Source of the DNA: an uncultured Oscillospiraceae bacterium
Lineage (GTDB): Bacteria > Bacillota > Clostridia > Oscillospirales > Ruminococcaceae
Direction of reading: 5' to 3'
Assembly (NCBI GenBank): GCA_910579545.1
Contig: CAJTVI010000008.1
Location: 1 to 64,000 of the forward strand
Length of the DNA: 64,000 nucleotides
Made by a program: the position numbers and the translations under genes. The notes below the pieces were generated by a model. That model did not search any database, was not told where the DNA came from, and was given only the letters and a program-made list of their open reading frames with translations. Positions 1 to 8,421 of this stretch are shown one piece after another. How positions within the stretch are numbered: the stretch's first letter is position 1; each line of letters opens with the position of its first letter.

Positions 1-888
1 GCCCCCCTCGCGGGGCGGGCGGCCGCCGCGGGGCCCGCGGCCGGAAGGCCGGCGGTCCCGCTCACGCTCGGGCCGGTCCGGCTTTGCGGCGGCGCTGGTA
101 CAGTAGACCACCACCCGCCGGTCGGCCCCTTCGCCCTTGGACTCGCTGCGCACGTTCTCCATCTGGCTGATGGTGCTGTGGATGATCCGCCGCTCGTAGG
201 GGTTCATCGGCTCCATGGCAAAGCTGCGCCCGGTTTTGGCCACCCGCGCGCCGATGCGGCGGGCCAGCGCCTCCAGGTCCTGCTCCCGCTTGGAGCGGTA
301 GCCGGCCACATCCAGCCCCAGCTTGATATACTCGCCCTCCTGCCGGTTGGCCACCAGGCTGGCCAGATAGCTCAGGGCCTCCATCGTTTCGCCCCGCCGG
401 CCGATCAGTGCGCCGACGTTTTCGCCCTCTACCTTGAGGATCACCGCCTCGCCCTGCTGCACCGGCAGGATGCTGGTGCCCGGCACCCCCATGGCTTCAA
501 ACACGGTGCCAAGATACGCCGCAGCCGCCGCGACCTTGGGGTTTTCGGCCAGCTGCCCGCCGGCCTGGGCAGGCGTTTCGGGCGCGTTTGGCGTTTGGGC
601 GGCAGGGGCCGGCGCTTCCTTTACAGGCGCGGGGGCCGGCTTTTGCGGTTCGGCCTTTTGGGCCGCGGGCACGGGCGCTTGGGCCGGGGCACTGGGGGCG
701 GGGGCCGGCTCGGGCTCGGGCAGCACCAGCCGTACCTTGGCGGGGATCGACTTGAACAGCTTTTTGACCGGGAGCTCCTCGACCTCTACCGAGACATCCT
801 CCCGCGCAAAGCCCATAGCCTCGGCCTTTTCGTAGGCCGCCTGGGTGGCTTCCTCCACCGTTTTTGCGGTAACAAACAGTTCCTGCAT
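1..888 (-). CDS. jag: Jag/KhpB RNA-binding protein (SpoIIIJ-associated), 3' end outside window
   Basis: The frame is open from the ATG at 888 to the window edge (296 codons, no stop), so the C-terminus is missing. An AAGGAGG ribosome site lies just upstream of the ATG. The protein has a Jag_N domain (about residues 1-50, beginning MQELFVTAKTVEEA), an Ala/Pro/Glu-rich linker (about 60-110), a KH domain with the loop GALIGRRG, and an R3H domain (MNPYERRIIH, then a stretch of basic residues). Family knowledge: KhpB binds RNA and acts in cell elongation and envelope control, and it sits beside the YidC insertase. It follows yidC by 4 bp, so it is the last visible gene of the rpmH-rnpA-yidD-yidC-jag operon. 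The Arg/Gly-rich tail at the window edge is still coding. Confidence 0.93.
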   Translation of the reverse strand, partial: MQELFVTAKTVEEATQAAYEKAEAMGFAREDVSVEVEELPVKKLFKSIPAKVRLVLPEPEPAPAPSAPAQAPVPAAQKAEPQKPAPAPVKEAPAPAAQTPNAPETPAQAGGQLAENPKVAAAAAYLGTVFEAMGVPGTSILPVQQGEAVILKVEGENVGALIGRRGETMEALSYLASLVANRQEGEYIKLGLDVAGYRSKREQDLEALARRIGARVAKTGRSFAMEPMNPYERRIIHSTISQMENVRSESKGEGADRRVVVYCTSAAAKPDRPERERDRRPSGRGPRGGRPPREGG

Positions 889-892
889 GGCT

Positions 893-2053
893 TTATTCCT
901 CCTTGGGATCCTCCCCCAAAGCGCGGGCGGCCGCCGCCGCGGAATCCTCGGCCTTCTGCGCCTTGCGGGAGGTTTTTTTGCCTTTGGCGGGGGGCTGCAG
1001 GGCAGCCCGCTCCTCGTCGGTCAAGGGGGTGGTGCGCTCGTCCTTGTACTTTTCGGCGTCCTCACGGCGGGCCAGCTCCAGCCGGTACTTGGCCAGCTCG
1101 GCGTCGTTCATCTGCTTGGTAACGATCTTGCCGCTCTCGTCCTTGACCCGAACCTCTTTTTTCTTTTTCTTGGCCTCTTTTTTAGCCTTGATCTCCTCGG
1201 CCAGCTGCTTTTTGTATTCCTCGGGGTCGTAGATCTTTTTGAGCAGCGCGCTCTGCACGAACATCAGAAGGTTCGAGACAGTGTAGTAGAGCGAGAAGGC
1301 CACCGGCACCTGGAAGCAGAAGAAGACGAACATCAGGCTCATCATCCAGGGCATGAACTTCATGCTGCCCTGCAGCTCCTGGCCGGACATCTTCATGGTG
1401 ATGATATTGAGCAGCACCATGGTGATCAGGCTGAGCACCGGGAAGATCAGAAGGGTAATGCCCTCGGCGCTGAACTCGAACCGGGGCATGGCGCAGAGGT
1501 CGATGCCCAAAAAGTCGGTCTCAAAGCCCTGGATGGCCGCAATGTCGGCGCCCGAGAGCACGCCGGCAAACTTTTGGGCCGCCTCGCTCTCGCTCAGGGC
1601 CTTGACCGCCTGGGTCAGGCTGCTCTGGCTGGTGTAGTTGGCCGCGTTGAGGCCCAACAGCTCCACCGCCGCCGTGATGGCGTCCTTGGACAGGCGCAGC
1701 ACATGCTGCAGCGGCCGGTAGACCGCGTCGATGACCCCGAACAGCACAAAGAAGTTGAGGAACATGGGCAGGCATCCGGCCGTGGGGCTGAAGCCGTACT
1801 CCTGCTGGAGGGCTACCATCTCCTCCTGCTGCTTTTCGCGGTCGTTGGCGTATTTTTTTTGGATCTCCTGGATCATGGGCTGGTAGGCCGCCATGCGTGC
1901 GGTGCTCTTTTGCTGCTTAAGCTGCAGCGGGAAGGAGACCACCCGCACTAAGATGGTAAAGAGGATGATGGTCCAGCCGTAGCTGGGCACCAGATCATAG
2001 ATCCAGTGCATCACATAGCCTAAGGGGCCGCCGAGAATGTAGAAAAAGCTCAT
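893..2053 (-). CDS. yidC: YidC/Oxa1 membrane protein insertase (SpoIIIJ type)
   Basis: This is a 386-residue polytopic protein that inserts and folds inner-membrane proteins, alone or with Sec. The N-terminus has a hydrophobic segment and then GWTIILFTILVRVVSFPL, where the Arg matches the conserved groove arginine of Gram-positive YidC. The cytoplasmic loop QQKSTARMAAYQPMIQEIQ and the later segment GCLPMFLNFFVLFGVIDAVYR are family landmarks. The tail is a long Lys/Glu-rich cytoplasmic extension (about residues 290-386), which may contact ribosomes. Unlike many Bacillus homologues there is no N-terminal lipobox. The ATG at 2053 has no strong Shine-Dalgarno sequence. A 188-bp gap separates it from yidD upstream; jag follows directly. 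Confidence 0.95.
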   Translation of the reverse strand: MSFFYILGGPLGYVMHWIYDLVPSYGWTIILFTILVRVVSFPLQLKQQKSTARMAAYQPMIQEIQKKYANDREKQQEEMVALQQEYGFSPTAGCLPMFLNFFVLFGVIDAVYRPLQHVLRLSKDAITAAVELLGLNAANYTSQSSLTQAVKALSESEAAQKFAGVLSGADIAAIQGFETDFLGIDLCAMPRFEFSAEGITLLIFPVLSLITMVLLNIITMKMSGQELQGSMKFMPWMMSLMFVFFCFQVPVAFSLYYTVSNLLMFVQSALLKKIYDPEEYKKQLAEEIKAKKEAKKKKKEVRVKDESGKIVTKQMNDAELAKYRLELARREDAEKYKDERTTPLTDEERAALQPPAKGKKTSRKAQKAEDSAAAAARALGEDPKEE

Positions 2054-2241
2054 TTTTCAAGTCCATTCCGCCCCGCGCGGAGCGCGGCGGGGCAATCAAT
2101 ATTTTTATTGCGCTGCAATAAAGCATGGTTTTTGGGGCCGGGCTATGCCTGCGCCCGCCGCGGGCGGGGTTCCGCCGCCCCTTTTGCGGCGGGCAGCGCC
2201 CGACCTGCCCCCGCGCCGGGGATTTTTTAGCCGGGGGCTTT

Positions 2242-2538
2242 TTACTTTTTCCCCTTTTTGCCTTTGCCAAAAAACGCCCGCCGGCTGAGCTTTTGGTCCG
2301 GGCTGACCCAGCGGCCCTTGGGGGGCACGGGGTCGTACCCGCCAGGAAAGAGGGGATTGCAGCGCAGGATGCGCGCCGCCGCCAAAAGGCCGCCTTTAAA
2401 CGCGCCGTGCAGCCGCAAAGCCTCGAGCGCGTACTCGCTGCAGGTGGGCAAAAACCGGCAGTTGTGCCCCAGCAGGGGGGAGACAAACCGCCGGTACCCC
2501 CGGATGGGCAGGGCCAGCAGGGCCGCCAGCGGGCTCAC
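2242..2538 (-). CDS. yidD: YidD membrane protein insertion efficiency factor
   Basis: This 98-residue protein has the complete YidD signature: RGYRRFVSPLLGHNCRFLPTCS, then YALEALRLHGAFKG and RCNPLFPGGYDPVP. Family knowledge: YidD is a small amphipathic, membrane-associated protein that assists YidC-dependent insertion. The GTG start at 2538 overlaps the rnpA stop in a GTGA arrangement, implying translational coupling. The C-terminus is very basic (KGKKGKK). The order rnpA-yidD-yidC is the standard one. Confidence 0.94.
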   Translation of the reverse strand: MSPLAALLALPIRGYRRFVSPLLGHNCRFLPTCSEYALEALRLHGAFKGGLLAAARILRCNPLFPGGYDPVPPKGRWVSPDQKLSRRAFFGKGKKGKK

Positions 2539-2972
2539 GGCCGGGGCCCCCCGGCCCGGGCGCCTTGGCCGGCCGGGGCCTTTTGTGCCTTGGCCGGCCG
2601 GCCCGCGGTTTTTTGGGGCGCGGGCGGGATGCGCGCGCCGTTTGGCCCAAAGCCGGCCTGGGCCAGCAGCAGGGCGGCGGTTTTGGCCAGGTGGGTGCTT
2701 TTGCAGCGCGCGGTCTGCCCGCGGGCCACAAAGATAAAATCGTACCCGCCCACATCATAGGGCAGGGTGGCAAAGGCGGCCTCCCGCATGACCCGGCGGG
2801 CCCGGTTGCGCTGCACCGCGCCCCCCACCTTTTTGGTGGCGGTAAGCCCTACCCGGGTATGCCCCAGACGGTTTTTGAGCACGTATAAAACCAGCTGCGG
2901 GTGCACATAGGAGCGGCCGCGCGCATAAACCCTTGCAAATTCCCGGTTGCGGGTGATGGCCCGGTACCGCAC
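2535..2972 (-). CDS. rnpA: Ribonuclease P protein component
   Basis: RnpA is the protein cofactor of RNase P, which matures tRNA 5' ends. The chosen start is GTG at 2972, preceded by GAGGGGG at 8 nt. The longer frame reaching an ATG at 3089 has no ribosome site and adds 39 residues found in no RnpA. The protein begins VRYRAITRNREFARVYARG and carries the basic signature VQRNRARRVMREAAF. At 145 residues it is longer than the usual 110-120. The extra 30-35 residues are an Ala/Pro/Lys/Gly-rich C-terminal tail that looks disordered. Its stop overlaps the yidD start. Confidence 0.92.
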   Translation of the reverse strand: MRYRAITRNREFARVYARGRSYVHPQLVLYVLKNRLGHTRVGLTATKKVGGAVQRNRARRVMREAAFATLPYDVGGYDFIFVARGQTARCKSTHLAKTAALLLAQAGFGPNGARIPPAPQKTAGRPAKAQKAPAGQGARAGGPRP

Positions 2973-3228
2973 AAAAAGCGCCCCCTCTGCTTTTTTCCAC
3001 CGCCGTTGGCGGCTTTGTTTTGCCGCGGGACGCCCCGCTATGCAAAAAGGCCACCAAGGCCAAGGCTGGTACCCGAGCGGGCGGGCCAAAAAGCTTGGCG
3101 GCTGCCATTTCCCGGCAGGCGCGGCTTCAAAACCCGTCCGTAATGCACCGGCCCGCCCAAAGCGGCCTTTTTTTGAGATGGATCGCTGCCGCGCCGCAGG
3201 CTTTAAGCGGCGCGGCGGATGGGGTTTG

Positions 3229-3363
3229 TTACGCGGCCAGCTTTGCGCGGCCCTTGGCCCGGCGGGCGCGGACGACCTTGCGGCCGTTCTTGGTGCTCAT
3301 GCGCTTTAAAAAGCCGTGCACGCCGCTGCGCTGGCGCTTTTTGGGCTGGAATGTCCGTTTCAT
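3229..3363 (-). CDS. rpmH: 50S ribosomal protein L34
   Basis: This is the canonical 44-residue L34, starting MKRTFQPKKRQRSGVHGFLKRM and ending in a run of Arg/Lys. The start is the internal ATG at 3363 with an AGGAGG site; longer upstream frames are artefacts. It is the first gene of the minus-strand operon and is driven by the promoter at 3535-3564. A spacer of about 255 bp precedes rnpA, and no further gene is visible in it. Confidence 0.96.
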   Translation of the reverse strand: MKRTFQPKKRQRSGVHGFLKRMSTKNGRKVVRARRAKGRAKLAA

Positions 3364-3534
3364 ACTGTTGTTCCTCCTGTTTTTTGAATCGTCGCCACGC
3401 CGCGAAAGCGGGGTGCCCCCCGCCGCCTGCGGGCGGCGCGGATAAGCGTTTTGCGGCGGCTTTTGCAAAAGGGCGCGCGGCGGTATGCCGCATTTTTGGC
3501 GCACTTTCCAGTAAAGCCTACCCTACAACCTAAG

Positions 3535-3564
3535 AGTATACCCTACTAAGGTTTGCCGTGTCAA
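3535..3564 (-). promoter_or_regulatory. Sigma-A promoter of the rpmH operon
   Basis: On the minus strand, TTGACA (3559-3564) and TATACT (3535-3540) are separated by 18 bp, giving a near-consensus vegetative promoter about 170 bp upstream of rpmH. The stretch between it and the dnaA promoter (3565-3800) is extremely GC-rich. It holds no gene I can support and no obvious consensus DnaA box. Confidence 0.75.
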
Positions 3565-3801
3565 CACCCGCCGGGGCTTATTTTGTAAAAAAATCTTTGC
3601 GGGGCCCCGCTTTTTCCCCGCCCGGTTTGCCCCGCCGCCGGCCGGGCCATCCTTACCGGGGAGGGGGCCGGGATGGGGGAGCGGCCCCCCAAGGCCTGCG
3701 GGGGTCCCTGCCCCCGGCCCCCTTTTTGGGGCCCTGGCCCGCCGCCGGCCCCGGCGCCCCAAAACGCCCTGAAACGGGCGCCCCTATATAAAATAAATAC
3801 A

Positions 3802-3830
3802 TTGTAAAATGGGGGGCTGAGTGGTATAAT
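3802..3830 (+). promoter_or_regulatory. Sigma-A promoter of dnaA
   Basis: TTGTAA (3802-3807) and a perfect TATAAT (3825-3830) are separated by 17 bp, 46 bp upstream of the dnaA ATG. It lies in the only AT-rich patch of the rpmH-dnaA intergenic region. Confidence 0.8.
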
Positions 3831-3875
3831 TTTAGAGTTAGCGGATCAAAAACAATTTTTGGGAGCGAATGGTTC

Positions 3876-5192
3876 ATGGATTCTTTCAACGACGTACTGA
3901 ATGCCGCAAAGGATTACTGCAGGCAGCGCCTGGTGGACGCCACCTACAATTTGTACATCGACGGCCTGGAGCCGGTAAGCTTTGAGGGCAGCGGCGAAGC
4001 GGTGCTGAGCGTGCGCAACGACTTTATCTGCAAGATCGTAAACGACCGGTACCTGCCGCTTTTGTGCGAGGCGTTCAAGGCGGTGCTGGGCTTTGATGTG
4101 TCGGTGCAGCTGGTGGTGCCCGCCGCGCCCGCTGCCCAGCCGACCGGGCAGCAGGAGCCCCCCGCTTTGCCAAACGGCCGGTATGATTTGACCTTTGAAA
4201 ACTTTATCAAGGGTTCTTCCAACCAGTTTGCCTATGCGGCCGCCCAGGCGGTGGCGGCCAACCCCAGCGGGGCCTACAACCCGCTGTTTATCTACGGCAG
4301 CAGCGGGCTGGGCAAGACCCACCTTTTGAGCGCCATCCAGTTTGAGATCCACAAGACCCGGCCGGAGTTCAACATCGTGTATGTGGACTGCGAAAAATTT
4401 ACCAACGAGATCATCACCGCCATCCGGGGGGGCACCACCGAGGCCTTCCGCCAGAAGTACCGGGCGGCGGACGTTTTGCTGGTGGACGATATCCAGTTTA
4501 TCGCGGGCAAGGAGAGCACCCAGGAGGAGTTTTTCCACACCTTCAACACCCTGCACGCCGCCGGCAAACAGATCGTGCTGGCCTCCGACCGGCCGGCCAA
4601 GGAGATCAAGAGCCTGGAGGAGCGGGTGCGCAGCCGGTTTGAGTGGGGCCTGACCGCCGATATCCAGCCGCCGGATTTTGAGACAAGGGTGGCGATCATC
4701 CGGCGCAAGGCAGAGCTTCTGGGCCTGGACATCCCGGACGATGTGGCCGAGTTTATTGCCAACCACCTCAAAAACAACATCCGGCAGCTGGAGGGGGCGG
4801 TAAAAAAACTCAACGCCTACTACATGCTGGAGGGGATCGCGCCGGTGATCGGGGTGGCGCAAAACGCCATCCGGGACATTTTGAGCGAGACCCAGCCGGT
4901 GCCGGTGACCATTGAAAAGATTGTAAACGAGGTGGCCCGCACCTACAACGTTTCGGCGGCGGATATCCGGGGCTCCAAGCGGCATTCCAACGTCTCGGCC
5001 GCCCGGCGCACCGCCATCTACATCGTGCGGGAGATCACCGGCATGTCGATGGAGGATATCGGCAAGGAGTTTGGCGGGCGGGACCATTCCACCATCGTGT
5101 ACGCCATGCGGGTGATCGAGCGGGACCTGAAAAAGGACAGCCACCTGCAGGAGATGGTATCGGATATCATCAAAAACACCACCGGCAGCTGA
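3876..5192 (+). CDS. dnaA: Chromosomal replication initiator DnaA
   Basis: This is a 438-residue AAA+ ATPase that binds DnaA boxes and melts oriC. Domain I covers residues 1-80. Domain II is a short Ala/Pro/Gln linker (about 82-100). Domain III carries Walker A GSSGLGKT (141-148) and Walker B VLLVDDIQF (201-209). Domain IV carries the DnaA signature GGRDHSTIVYAM (from about 400). The ATG lies 46 bp downstream of a good promoter. rpmH diverges upstream and dnaN follows after a 348-bp gap, the standard Firmicutes origin layout. Confidence 0.98.
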   Translation: MDSFNDVLNAAKDYCRQRLVDATYNLYIDGLEPVSFEGSGEAVLSVRNDFICKIVNDRYLPLLCEAFKAVLGFDVSVQLVVPAAPAAQPTGQQEPPALPNGRYDLTFENFIKGSSNQFAYAAAQAVAANPSGAYNPLFIYGSSGLGKTHLLSAIQFEIHKTRPEFNIVYVDCEKFTNEIITAIRGGTTEAFRQKYRAADVLLVDDIQFIAGKESTQEEFFHTFNTLHAAGKQIVLASDRPAKEIKSLEERVRSRFEWGLTADIQPPDFETRVAIIRRKAELLGLDIPDDVAEFIANHLKNNIRQLEGAVKKLNAYYMLEGIAPVIGVAQNAIRDILSETQPVPVTIEKIVNEVARTYNVSAADIRGSKRHSNVSAARRTAIYIVREITGMSMEDIGKEFGGRDHSTIVYAMRVIERDLKKDSHLQEMVSDIIKNTTGS

Positions 5193-5540
5193 ACCCGGGC
5201 GCGGGCACAACCCCAAAAAGGCCGGCCGAAAGGCGCGGAAATAAGCGCGGGGCGGGGCGGGTTTTTGCACACAGTTTTTAACAGGGTTTATCCCTTTTCC
5301 ACAGGGCCTGTTGAAAAAACCCGGCCCCGCGCACCTTCCACCAATTTTGCACCGGTCATTCCACAGCCCGATCCGCCCCCAAAACCGGCGGGCAAGGCCG
5401 GACCCGGCCCTTTTTGCACCGATTCAACACCCCCTACTGCTGCTACGGCTTTATAGTGTGGTCATAACCTCCAAACACAGCCCACAGGCGGGAGCCCATA
5501 AACCGCAGGGGGCGTTTTTCCAAGAAAGGAAGATAAGATC
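5193..5540 (+). other. dnaA-dnaN intergenic region, candidate oriC
   Basis: No gene is present. The stretch 5265-5310 is locally AT-rich and holds box-like sequences: TTTTCCACA (5295-5303, one mismatch to TTATCCACA), TTTATCCC just upstream, and looser matches such as TTGCACACA. A TATAGT-like -10 lies near 5450, upstream of dnaN. Family knowledge places part of oriC between dnaA and dnaN in many Firmicutes. The perfect box density expected of a strong origin is not visible, so the call rests mainly on position. Confidence 0.5.
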
Positions 5541-6644
5541 ATGGACATCCTTTGCGACAAATCCCTTTTATCCAGCGCCATCGACGGGGTTTCCCGGGCG
5601 GTGACCCTGCGCTCCTCCATCCCGGTTTTGGAGGGCATCCTCCTGAAGGCCGAGGGCTTCCAGCTGACCCTGACCGGGTACGACCTGGAGATGGCCATTA
5701 CCACCACCATCGAGGCCAATGTGCGCCAGCCCGGCGAGGTGGTGCTGAACGCCCGGCTGCTGGGGGATATGGTGCGCCGGATGCCGTCCGGCGAGGTGAG
5801 CATCACGGTGGGCAGCGCCGGCAGCGCCACCGTAAAGGGCGGCGTGGCCGAATACGACATCGCGGCCATGGCGGCGGGGGATTTCCCCACCCTGCCCAAC
5901 CCCGGGGCGGACCACACCCTCTCGATCCAGGCCGGGGTGCTGCGGGAGATGATCGACAAGACCCTGTACGCCGTGAGCCAGGACGACAAGAAGCCCGCCC
6001 ACACCGGCGAACTGTTTGAGATCGAGCCGGACCGGCTGACCATTGTGGCGCTGGACGGCTACCGTCTTGCGGTGGTGGAGCGGCCGGTCAAGGCCGAAAA
6101 GGAGATCCGCATCATTGTTCCGGCCAAGACAATGGCCGAGGTAAACAAGCTGGTGGGCGAGGGGGACGAGGAGATCTCGATCAGCGCCAACCGGCGGTTC
6201 GTGGTGTTCGCGGCCCGGGGCTACACCATCCTGAGCCGGCTGATCGAGGGGGACTTTTTGGCCTGGCGCGGGGTGATCCCGGAGGGTCACAAGACCCGTG
6301 CGGTGCTGGATACCCGGGATTTTATCGAAACGATCGAGCGGGCCTCGCTGATCATTACCGAGCGGCTGAAAAACCCGCTGCGCATCACCTTTGGAAACAA
6401 AAAGGTCACGGTGCGCTGCCAGACCACCCTGGGAAAGGTGGTGGACGAGTTTGAGGCGGGCATCGAGGGGGACGCGGTGGAGATCGGGTTTAACAACCGC
6501 TACCTGCTGGACGCGCTGCGCAATGCCCGCGCCGACAAGATCGCCTTAGAGCTGAACGGCCCCCTGAGCCCGGTGAAGGTGCTGCCCGCCGAGGGGGACG
6601 GCTTTACCTACCTGGTGCTGCCGGTGCGCTTTAAAAACGACTGA
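5541..6644 (+). CDS. dnaN: DNA polymerase III beta sliding clamp
   Basis: The 367-residue clamp encircles DNA and tethers PolC/DnaE. The sequence runs MDILCDKSLLSSAIDGVSRAV, with the repeated three-domain clamp pattern (LTGYDLEMAI near 50; FEIEPDRLTIVALDGYRLAV near 160-175) and a C-terminal motif PVKVLPAEGDGFTYLVLPVR. Length and ends are standard. The ribosome site AAGGAAG precedes the ATG. It heads dnaN, S4, recF and remB, which run with little or no spacing. Confidence 0.98.
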   Translation: MDILCDKSLLSSAIDGVSRAVTLRSSIPVLEGILLKAEGFQLTLTGYDLEMAITTTIEANVRQPGEVVLNARLLGDMVRRMPSGEVSITVGSAGSATVKGGVAEYDIAAMAAGDFPTLPNPGADHTLSIQAGVLREMIDKTLYAVSQDDKKPAHTGELFEIEPDRLTIVALDGYRLAVVERPVKAEKEIRIIVPAKTMAEVNKLVGEGDEEISISANRRFVVFAARGYTILSRLIEGDFLAWRGVIPEGHKTRAVLDTRDFIETIERASLIITERLKNPLRITFGNKKVTVRCQTTLGKVVDEFEAGIEGDAVEIGFNNRYLLDALRNARADKIALELNGPLSPVKVLPAEGDGFTYLVLPVRFKND

Positions 6645-6655
6645 GGAGGCCCCGG

Positions 6656-6877
6656 ATGCAGGCAGAGCAGATCGTGATCCACACCGAGTTTATCCGGCTG
6701 GACGCCCTTTTGAAGTTTGCGGGCTGGGCCGAGACCGGCGGCGAGGCAAAGCTGCTGGTGCAGAGCGGCGCGGTGACCGTGAACGGCGAGGTGTGCACCC
6801 AACGGGGCAGAAAGCTGCGCGCGGGGGACACCGCCGGCATGGAGGGCCGTTTTGTAACGGTGCGGGCCGGGGCGTGA
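6656..6877 (+). CDS. yaaA: S4-domain RNA-binding protein (YaaA type)
   Basis: This 73-residue protein is essentially one S4 fold: FIRLDALLKFAGWAETGGEAK, then LLVQSGAVTVNGEV and RGRKLRAGD. Family knowledge: the small S4 protein between dnaN and recF is conserved in Firmicutes and is presumed to bind rRNA or tRNA; its precise role is not established. The ATG has a GAGGAGG site (spacing about 6). The stop overlaps the recF start (GTGA), so the two are probably translationally coupled. Confidence 0.9.
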   Translation: MQAEQIVIHTEFIRLDALLKFAGWAETGGEAKLLVQSGAVTVNGEVCTQRGRKLRAGDTAGMEGRFVTVRAGA

Positions 6878-7977
6878 TCATCTATGAATTGGAAGCGGAA
6901 AATTTCCGCAATATCCCATCCGCCCGGATGGAGCCCTCGCCGGGGCTCAACGTCCTGTGCGGCAACAACGGACAGGGCAAGACGAACCTTTTGGAGGCGG
7001 TCTGGCTGCTGACCGGGGGCAAGAGCTTTAGGGGCGCGCGGGACGCCGACCTTATCCGGCGGGGGGAGCCCTTTTCGGTGCTCAAGGCCCGCACGGGGGA
7101 CAGTGAGCGGCAAAAGGAACTGCGCCTGACCATCGGTTCGACCGAAAGCGAGCGCCCGGGCCGGTATATCAAGGTCAACGGGGCCGACCGGGGCCGGGCC
7201 GGCGCGGCGGCGGGGGAGTTTACCGCGGTGGTGTTCGCCCCCGAGCACCTGGGCCTTGCCAAGGGCAGCCCGGCCGGCCGGCGGCGGTTTTTGGACGCGG
7301 CACTCTGCCAGCTCTACCCGGGGTATCTGGGCGCTCTGCGGCGGTACACCCGGCTGGTCACCCAAAAAAACGCCCTGCTCAAGGCCTGGCAGAAAACCCC
7401 GGGCGCGGCCGGTATGCTGGAAGTGTTTGACGAACAGCTGGCTGGCTGCGGCGCGCTGGTGACCCGGCGGCGGGCCGAATACCTTGCCGCCCTGGCCCCC
7501 CTGGCCGAGCAGAACTATGCCGAGATCAGCCGGGGCAGCGAGGAGATGCAGCTCAGCTACCGGCCCTCTTTTGACCCGCTCTCGGGCGAGGAGGGGCTGC
7601 GGCAGGCCATTCTGGCGGTGCATGCGGCCGAGCTGCGGGCGGGCTGCTGTTTGGCGGGGCCGCACCGGGAGGATTTTGCCATCCAGATCGCGGGGCAGGA
7701 CGCCCGCGCCTTTGCGAGCCAGGGCCAGCAGCGCAGCGCGGTGCTGAGCCTCAAGCTGGCCGAGGCCGCCTGTGCCGCCGCCATTACCGGCGAGCACCCG
7801 GTGCTTTTGCTGGACGACGTGCTGAGCGAACTGGACGCCACCCGGCAGGAGTACCTGCTGACCCATGTGGAGGGGCGCCAGGCCTTTGTGACCGCCTGCG
7901 ACCCGGCGGCCTTCCTGCATACCGACGGCCGGGTCTACACGGTGCGGGCCGGCGGGGTGAGCCTGCGGCAGCAGTAG
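6874..7977 (+). CDS. recF: DNA replication/repair protein RecF
   Basis: RecF is an ABC-type ATPase that loads RecA at single-strand gaps through RecOR. The start is GTG at 6874, overlapping the upstream stop; a longer frame from 6793 would run through the S4 gene. The protein is 367 residues. Walker A is CGNNGQGKTNLLEA (near residue 30). The ABC signature region is ASQGQQRSAVLSLKLAEA and Walker B is PVLLLDDVLSELD. Length and context are typical. Confidence 0.96.
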   Translation: MIIYELEAENFRNIPSARMEPSPGLNVLCGNNGQGKTNLLEAVWLLTGGKSFRGARDADLIRRGEPFSVLKARTGDSERQKELRLTIGSTESERPGRYIKVNGADRGRAGAAAGEFTAVVFAPEHLGLAKGSPAGRRRFLDAALCQLYPGYLGALRRYTRLVTQKNALLKAWQKTPGAAGMLEVFDEQLAGCGALVTRRRAEYLAALAPLAEQNYAEISRGSEEMQLSYRPSFDPLSGEEGLRQAILAVHAAELRAGCCLAGPHREDFAIQIAGQDARAFASQGQQRSAVLSLKLAEAACAAAITGEHPVLLLDDVLSELDATRQEYLLTHVEGRQAFVTACDPAAFLHTDGRVYTVRAGGVSLRQQ

Positions 7978-8082
7978 CAAAAACGCCGGGAACAGCAAGA
8001 ACAAAAAGCGCCCGGGCGCCGGGTTTGAGGCATTTGAGGCATTTGAGAAAAAGGACGGCAGGAGAAAAAGGGGGCCAGGGGC

Positions 8083-8340
8083 ATGTACCTGCATCTTGGG
8101 CAGGATTATCTGGTAAAAACAAGGGATATCCTTGGCATCTTTGACATTGACACGGCCTCGGTGGCAAAGAACACCCGGCTGTTTTTAAGGCGGGCCGAGG
8201 AGGAGGGGGCGGTGGTGCCCTTGAGCGGGGAGCTGCCCAAGAGCTTTATCCTGACCGATTTTCCCACCCCTACCGTGTACATCAGCCCCATCAGCACCGC
8301 GACCCTGAAAAAGCGGTGCGGGAAGGCGGCGGTGCGGTAA
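8083..8340 (+). CDS. remB: RemB-like DUF370 protein
   Basis: This 85-residue DUF370 protein begins MYLHLGQDYLVKTRDILGIFDID. Family knowledge: the DUF370 protein between recF and gyrB is RemB/YaaB, related to the DNA-binding matrix-gene regulator RemA. Position and length match. It shows PTVYISPISTATLKKR near the C-terminus, a conserved block. A GGAG-containing leader precedes the ATG, and the gap to gyrB is 81 bp. Whether it regulates biofilm genes in this organism cannot be told from the sequence. Confidence 0.88.
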   Translation: MYLHLGQDYLVKTRDILGIFDIDTASVAKNTRLFLRRAEEEGAVVPLSGELPKSFILTDFPTPTVYISPISTATLKKRCGKAAVR

Positions 8341-8421
8341 CGGCCCGGCTTTTAGAAAAAAAGACAGCATCCGGCGGCAAAAAAAGCAAGGCCGCCGCAA
8401 GAGGATACAGGAGGATACGGA